Positions 59,977-64,000 of a stretch of DNA of 64,000 bases are shown here, piece after piece. The position numbers were made by a program, and so were the translations under genes. The stretch covers positions 62,001 to 126,000 of the forward strand of contig NZ_FNYL01000020.1 in NCBI RefSeq assembly GCF_900109045.1. Direction: 5' to 3'. How positions within the stretch are numbered: the stretch's first letter is position 1; every line of letters starts with the position of its first letter. The stretch comes from Dyadobacter sp. SG02. Its GTDB lineage: Bacteria; Bacteroidota; Bacteroidia; Cytophagales; Spirosomataceae. The notes below the pieces were generated by a model. That model was not told the DNA's origin. It did no database searches and saw nothing but the letters and a program-made list of their open reading frames with translations.

Positions 59977-61038
59977 CTACCCGTTAGTTAATGGTGCTTG
60001 CTCATTTTGCGGGTCATTTGTTTTATAATGCCCGGCTGCCCTGGCAAGTTCCTGGCGAATTTGCTTCCGGAGAATTCGTGGCCCAAGCACTTCGATTTTA
60101 GCGCCAAAGCCCAGCAGTTCGCGTTCAAGTTCGAAGTTGAGGACCACCCGGATGCTGAAAATCTTTCCCTGCGCATCACTGCTCAACAATTTTTGGGAAG
60201 CGTGGAGAGGCTTGGTGATTACATAGGGCGCATGGGCATGTTCGATACGGAATATAACCTCCGTATTGCGCTGCCCGGCTGTTTTGGTCACGCCAATTAC
60301 ATCGCTGTAATGGGTACTCAGGTCGAGAGAAGTATTTACCCTGTATGGCTCAGAGGTATCTTCGTGCAGTGTCTGAATGCGGTCGAGTGCGAGTGTGAGC
60401 AGTAGGGAATGGCGCTGGTGCGAATGTCCCAGTACGAACCACCGGTTACGGTGTTCTTTGAGCAAATAGGGGCTGAAACAAAAAGTACTTGCCTGCCGCG
60501 CTTTGAACGACTGGTAAGTAATGCACAATGCTGTTTTGGAGATGATCGCCCGCCTGATCACTTCAATATGTTCGAGGCCTTTCAGATGATCGTTCTTTTC
60601 AAAGTCAACTACTGGCATACTCTGCGTGCGCCGCGCGTGGATTTTGTCTTCCAGCCGGCTGACCATTTCGTTTAAGTCGGCAAAATGGCTAAACCCCTTG
60701 AATTGCTGCAATAATGCCGACACCTCGCCCAGCACCGTCATATCCTGCGGGGTAAGCGGGATGTTGGTAATGCTGTAATTTTTGTCTTCGTAAGTATAGT
60801 ACTTTCTATCGACCACAATGATGGGCGCCTCGTAGCCCAGCTTGTCACTGCGCATCATTTCGATATCCGCCTGTACCGAACGCCTGCTGACGCCTTTTCG
60901 GATACCTTCATATTCATACAGCGCTTCCGAACAGGCTTCGATCAGATCGTCCAGGGCCCATTTGCGGAATCGGTTTTGTAAGCATCGGTCAATTGTCCGG
61001 TAGCGGATCAGTGCATTGCGGTTAACAGGCATTTTCAA
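59977..61038 (-). CDS. WYL-domain transcriptional regulator of the RNA-repair locus
   Basis: A 353-residue regulator. The N-terminal winged helix-turn-helix (LIRYRTIDRCLQNRFRKWAL, then GVSRRSVQADIEMMRSDKLG) covers residues 10-75. A WYL domain lies around 160-235, with NRWFVLGHSHQRHSLLLTLA in the position of the family's WYL motif. A WCX-like C-terminal domain follows to about 335. WYL proteins bind nucleic-acid-derived ligands and control many defence and repair loci. It is divergent from rtcB with 93 bases between; the palindrome there is a likely operator. Such regulators take the place of RtcR in many RtcB loci. Confidence 0.9.
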   Translation of the reverse strand: MKMPVNRNALIRYRTIDRCLQNRFRKWALDDLIEACSEALYEYEGIRKGVSRRSVQADIEMMRSDKLGYEAPIIVVDRKYYTYEDKNYSITNIPLTPQDMTVLGEVSALLQQFKGFSHFADLNEMVSRLEDKIHARRTQSMPVVDFEKNDHLKGLEHIEVIRRAIISKTALCITYQSFKARQASTFCFSPYLLKEHRNRWFVLGHSHQRHSLLLTLALDRIQTLHEDTSEPYRVNTSLDLSTHYSDVIGVTKTAGQRNTEVIFRIEHAHAPYVITKPLHASQKLLSSDAQGKIFSIRVVLNFELERELLGFGAKIEVLGPRILRKQIRQELARAAGHYKTNDPQNEQAPLTNG

Positions 61039-61068
61039 ATTTTTTTGAAAAAATATCGAAATAAAATT

Positions 61069-61093
61069 TACTGCGCAAAAAGGCTGCGCAGTA
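61069..61093. promoter_or_regulatory. Candidate operator between the WYL gene and rtcB
   Basis: TACTGCGCA at 61,069-61,077 and TGCGCAGTA at 61,085-61,093 form a perfect 9-base inverted repeat with a 7-base spacer (AAAAGGC). It lies 30 bases upstream of the WYL start and 38 upstream of rtcB, ideal for controlling both. It could alternatively be a short hairpin in the rtcB leader. Confidence 0.7.
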
Positions 61094-61131
61094 CGCCATT
61101 TGCTTTGTAACCATCAAACAGAAACACAGTC

Positions 61132-62586
61132 ATGGAAAAAGAAAAGATCAGTAACGGCGAAATAGGTGCATTGGGAATTGAAGACCTGGAATTGCTGGTG
61201 GCGTTCAGCCGCGTGGCAAATGGCCTTTTGAAGCACGAGGTGATGGACAAAGCCAGTATTCTCACCAACCTCGAAGCACTGATCGCCGATCCGATGCCTT
61301 ATGCATTAAAGCGAAACGGGAAATTTAAGAATATCGCCGACCGGGTAATCGAACTGCGCAAGGATGGCAGATTTGTGAAGCAATTGCGCAGCGTACATAA
61401 ACTGAAAGAAGAGATTGCCGATTTCCCGGTATTCGGCCTGGAACATATTGAGGTGGGCGCCCTGGCACAGATGAAAACGGCGATTCAGCTACCCATCGCC
61501 GTTGCGGGCGCCCTCATGCCGGACGCACATCAGGGATATGGCCTGCCGATCGGAGGGGTTCTGGCGACTACCGCCGATACGATCATCCCTTACGCAGTAG
61601 GCGTCGACATTGCATGCCGAATGTGCCTGAGCATTTTCGATATGCCGGCTTCGGTTGTCGACACGGAAAAGGAGAAGCTTGAAAAGCTGCTTGGAGAACA
61701 TACGCATTTCGGGATGGGGTCAACCTCTGCCAGGCATTTGGATACTACACTGTTCGACCGTAGCGAATGGAATGCAACCAAGGCGATCCGCTCATTGAAA
61801 ACGAAAGCCTACAACCAGTTGGGAACATCCGGAACTGGTAACCATTTTGTCGAATGGGGCGAGCTTTCCGTGGCGGAGAATGCCCTCGAAGGAATTCCGG
61901 GGGGAACGTATCTGGCGTTGCTATCGCATTCGGGTTCAAGGGGATTCGGCGGGAATATCGCAGATATTTATTCTAAAATCGCTATGGAGAAAACCCGGCT
62001 ACCGAAAGAGGCCAAACATCTCGCCTGGCTGGACCTGCATACGGAAGAGGGGCAGGAGTATTGGCTGGCGATGAATCTCGCGGGAGATTATGCTTCGGCA
62101 AATCACCATGAAATCCATAATAAAATCGCATTGGCACTGAATGTCGCGCCTGCGATGCGGATCGAGAACCACCACAATTTTGCATGGAAAGAGCAACTTT
62201 CGGATGGTACCGAAGTAATGGTGCATCGCAAAGGTGCAACGCCGGCCGGTGAGGGCGTTCTGGGGATCATTCCAGGTTCCATGAGCACGCCGGGGTTCGT
62301 GGTAAGGGGTAAGGGTGAAGCATCATCCATTCAGTCCGCGTCGCACGGAGCGGGTAGGCTTATGAGCCGAAGCGCGGCGTTCAAGACGATCCGCAAAGAA
62401 GATGTGGAAAGAAACCTGCATGCAAACCGGGTTTCTGTGATCGGGTCAGGGCTGGACGAGGCGCCTATGGTTTACAAGGATATTCATACCGTAATGGCCG
62501 CCCAAACTGCACTGGTGGATGTGCTGGCACAATTCCAGCCGAGGATCGTGCGCATGGCGGATCCAAAGGAGAAAGCGGAAGATTAG
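61132..62586 (+). CDS. rtcB: RtcB family RNA ligase
   Basis: A 484-residue RtcB. The metal-site motifs are VGVDIACRMCLSIF near 163, GTGNHFVEWGELS near 235, ALLSHSGSRGFGG near 265 and VMVHRKGATPAGEG near 362. The guanylylation His is in SASHGAGRLMSRSAAFK near 405. The residues for GTP-dependent 3'-phosphate RNA ligation appear complete. The first 100 residues (IEDLELLVAFSRVANGLLKH) are longer than in the E. coli enzyme. It joins 2',3'-cyclic phosphate and 5'-OH RNA ends. It precedes the TROVE gene by 25 bases, so they form an operon. Confidence 0.95.
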   Translation: MEKEKISNGEIGALGIEDLELLVAFSRVANGLLKHEVMDKASILTNLEALIADPMPYALKRNGKFKNIADRVIELRKDGRFVKQLRSVHKLKEEIADFPVFGLEHIEVGALAQMKTAIQLPIAVAGALMPDAHQGYGLPIGGVLATTADTIIPYAVGVDIACRMCLSIFDMPASVVDTEKEKLEKLLGEHTHFGMGSTSARHLDTTLFDRSEWNATKAIRSLKTKAYNQLGTSGTGNHFVEWGELSVAENALEGIPGGTYLALLSHSGSRGFGGNIADIYSKIAMEKTRLPKEAKHLAWLDLHTEEGQEYWLAMNLAGDYASANHHEIHNKIALALNVAPAMRIENHHNFAWKEQLSDGTEVMVHRKGATPAGEGVLGIIPGSMSTPGFVVRGKGEASSIQSASHGAGRLMSRSAAFKTIRKEDVERNLHANRVSVIGSGLDEAPMVYKDIHTVMAAQTALVDVLAQFQPRIVRMADPKEKAED

Positions 62587-62611
62587 CTAATAAAAAGAAA
62601 GGAGGTATATC

Positions 62612-64000
62612 ATGAAATTCAATACACAGGTTGCAAAAGTCAACGAGGTCCAAAACTATGAAGGCGCGAAAGCTTACCTGCTCGATCCGGCCATGGAACT
62701 TTACACGGCTGTCGTGACGTGGTCGCTGAACGATTCGTTCTATGAAAAGAACGATCAGCGGCTCATCAGGGTCCGGGCGCTGGTTGAAAAGGTGGAGCCT
62801 GAATTCGTTGCCAAGCTGGCGGTGTATGCCCGACACTTTATGTATATGCGCTCGGTGCCGCTGGTGTTGCTCACCGAACTTGCGCGTGTACACAAGGGCG
62901 ATGACCTGGTCGCGAAGGCAACCGAAAAGGTAATTGCCCGTGCAGATGAAATTACAGAGCTGCTTGCGTGCTATCAGCTGCTAAATGAGCGGAAAGGCAT
63001 GAAAAAGCTGAATGCTTTATCAAAACAACTGCAAAAAGGTCTGGCGGCAGCATTTAACAAATTCGACGCGTATCAATTTGGTAAGTACAACCGGGACAGC
63101 AGCGCCGTGAAACTCCGCGATGCTTTGTTCCTGGTCCACCCGAAAGCAAAGGATGCTGCACAGCAGGCGGTTTTTGACAAGATCGCGACCAATCAGCTCG
63201 AAACTCCCTACACCTGGGAAACGGAATTGTCGGCATTGGGACAACAGCTTTTTACAGACGAAACCCAACGTGCGGAAGCATTCCGGGCGAAATGGGAAGA
63301 GTTGATCGACAGCGGAAGATTAGGTTATATGGCGCTGCTGCGAAACCTGCGAAACCTGTTGGAAATGAATGTGTCTGCCGCGCACATCGGAAAAGTATGC
63401 GAAGTATTATCATCGCAAAAGGAAGTGCTCAAAGCGAAGCAATTTCCGTTCCGATACCTTTCGGCTTACCGCGAGCTTTTAAAAATGAAACTGCCGAAAG
63501 GCAAAGTTTCCCATAAAATAATGAAGCTGTTCGGAAGCGAACCCGACGGGCGGGAACGGCTTATCAATGCATTGGAAGCAGCCATTGTCCAAAGCGCAGC
63601 AGGAATCAGCGGCTTCGGGAAGGAGACGCGCGTGCTGCTTGCATGCGACGTTTCGGGGTCAATGCAAACTCCCGTTTCGGCAAAGTCGAGTGTAATGCTG
63701 TACGATGTCGGACTGGTATTGGCAATGCTGTTGCAAAACCGGTGCGCTAATGTGGAAGTTGGGATGTTTGGGGATACCTGGAAGCGGATTCGAGTGGCGA
63801 AAACGAATATCCTGGCTAATGTGCAGGAGTTCTACAAGCGGGAAGGGGAAGTGGGATATGCCACCAACGGCTATCTGGTAATCAAGGACTTGTTACACCG
63901 AAAAGTGGTAATGGATAAGGTAATGCTTTTCACCGATGGCCAGTTTTGGGATAGCTCCGGAACAGAAAGTATTCAGGACCTGTGGGTACGATACAAGCGC
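62612..64000 (+). CDS. Ro60-like TROVE/vWA RNA-binding protein, 3' end beyond window
   Basis: The first 463 codons are in the window, starting at 62,612 after a strong AAAGGAGGTATAT ribosome binding site. The TROVE domain begins VAKVNEVQNYEGAKAYLLDP, then TWSLNDSFYEKNDQRLIRVR and LAVYARHFMYMRSVPLVLLT. This is the HEAT-like ring found in Ro60/Rsr, running to about residue 330. A von Willebrand A domain follows, with the MIDAS motif LACDVSGSMQTPVS near 345-358 and VMLFTDGQFW near 435. Ro60 proteins bind misfolded and Y RNAs and in bacteria work with RtcB or PNPase. No Y-RNA-like gene was found in the visible part. Confidence 0.92.
   Translation, partial: MKFNTQVAKVNEVQNYEGAKAYLLDPAMELYTAVVTWSLNDSFYEKNDQRLIRVRALVEKVEPEFVAKLAVYARHFMYMRSVPLVLLTELARVHKGDDLVAKATEKVIARADEITELLACYQLLNERKGMKKLNALSKQLQKGLAAAFNKFDAYQFGKYNRDSSAVKLRDALFLVHPKAKDAAQQAVFDKIATNQLETPYTWETELSALGQQLFTDETQRAEAFRAKWEELIDSGRLGYMALLRNLRNLLEMNVSAAHIGKVCEVLSSQKEVLKAKQFPFRYLSAYRELLKMKLPKGKVSHKIMKLFGSEPDGRERLINALEAAIVQSAAGISGFGKETRVLLACDVSGSMQTPVSAKSSVMLYDVGLVLAMLLQNRCANVEVGMFGDTWKRIRVAKTNILANVQEFYKREGEVGYATNGYLVIKDLLHRKVVMDKVMLFTDGQFWDSSGTESIQDLWVRYKR

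Overview
The window looks like a chromosomal segment of a Bacteroidota bacterium of the Cytophagales, most like Dyadobacter or a close relative. The evidence is a SusC/SusD pair, a secreted enzyme with a C-terminal type IX secretion sorting domain, a TMEM175-type channel, a GT4-GT4-GH130 cluster, lipoprotein signals of the usual form and few Shine-Dalgarno sites. Genus is inferred from gene content only. No rRNA, tRNA, CRISPR array, integrase or replication origin was recognised.

Bases 1 to about 26,700 are a patchwork accessory region with lower and uneven GC, many single small hypothetical genes and many broken genes. It opens with the tail of a CHAT-like protein followed by a ComEC-like metallo-beta-lactamase protein, a pairing typical of bacterial conflict systems. 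Three copies of an attachment-site-like repeat lie near 2.1-2.3, 8.7-9.1 and 35.6-36.0 kb; each has two pairs of the heptamer GGTAACC flanking a central core. Between the first two copies lie secreted hypothetical proteins, a class C beta-lactamase-like serine hydrolase, a PAS-LuxR regulator, an alpha/beta hydrolase and a frameshifted DUF5958-like gene. From 9 to 26 kb follow a leucine-rich-repeat protein, lipoproteins, a truncated aldo/keto reductase, an AraC-SDR pair, and two related electrophile/redox-stress clusters. One is nitroreductase-AhpD-like-MDR-AzoR with a divergent MocR regulator; the other is MDR-GNAT-AhpD-like-OsmC-DoxX-GNAT. They share paralogues, and one paralogue is truncated.

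Bases 26.7 to 34.2 kb have higher GC and hold an unusual co-oriented block. It contains a two-component system, a papain-like cysteine protease without a signal peptide, a protein with a Gly/Pro-rich tail, a membrane protein, a tryptophan-proline-rich protein, a small beta protein and a large HExxH metalloprotease, also without a signal peptide. I do not recognise this as a described system and regard it as the best novelty candidate. It is followed by an IS3 remnant next to a broken HEPN gene, the third attachment-like repeat, an eight-bladed PQQ-like propeller lipoprotein and an orphan CdiI-like immunity gene.

From 38 kb the window looks like stable chromosome. It carries a receiver-LuxR protein lacking its phosphoacceptor aspartate, a fatty-acid desaturase, a transglutaminase-like protein, two glycosyltransferases and a GH130 protein, an LpxL-like acyltransferase and a cold-shock protein. 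An aerolysin/ETX-MTX2-like pore-forming protein with a small beta-sandwich neighbour lies between strong hairpins. Then come RidA, a secreted GH42-like protein, SusC/SusD, a PhyH dioxygenase and an outer-membrane beta-barrel protein. The window ends in an RNA-repair locus: a WYL regulator divergent from rtcB and a Ro60/TROVE gene cut by the window edge, with a perfect palindrome in the shared promoter region.
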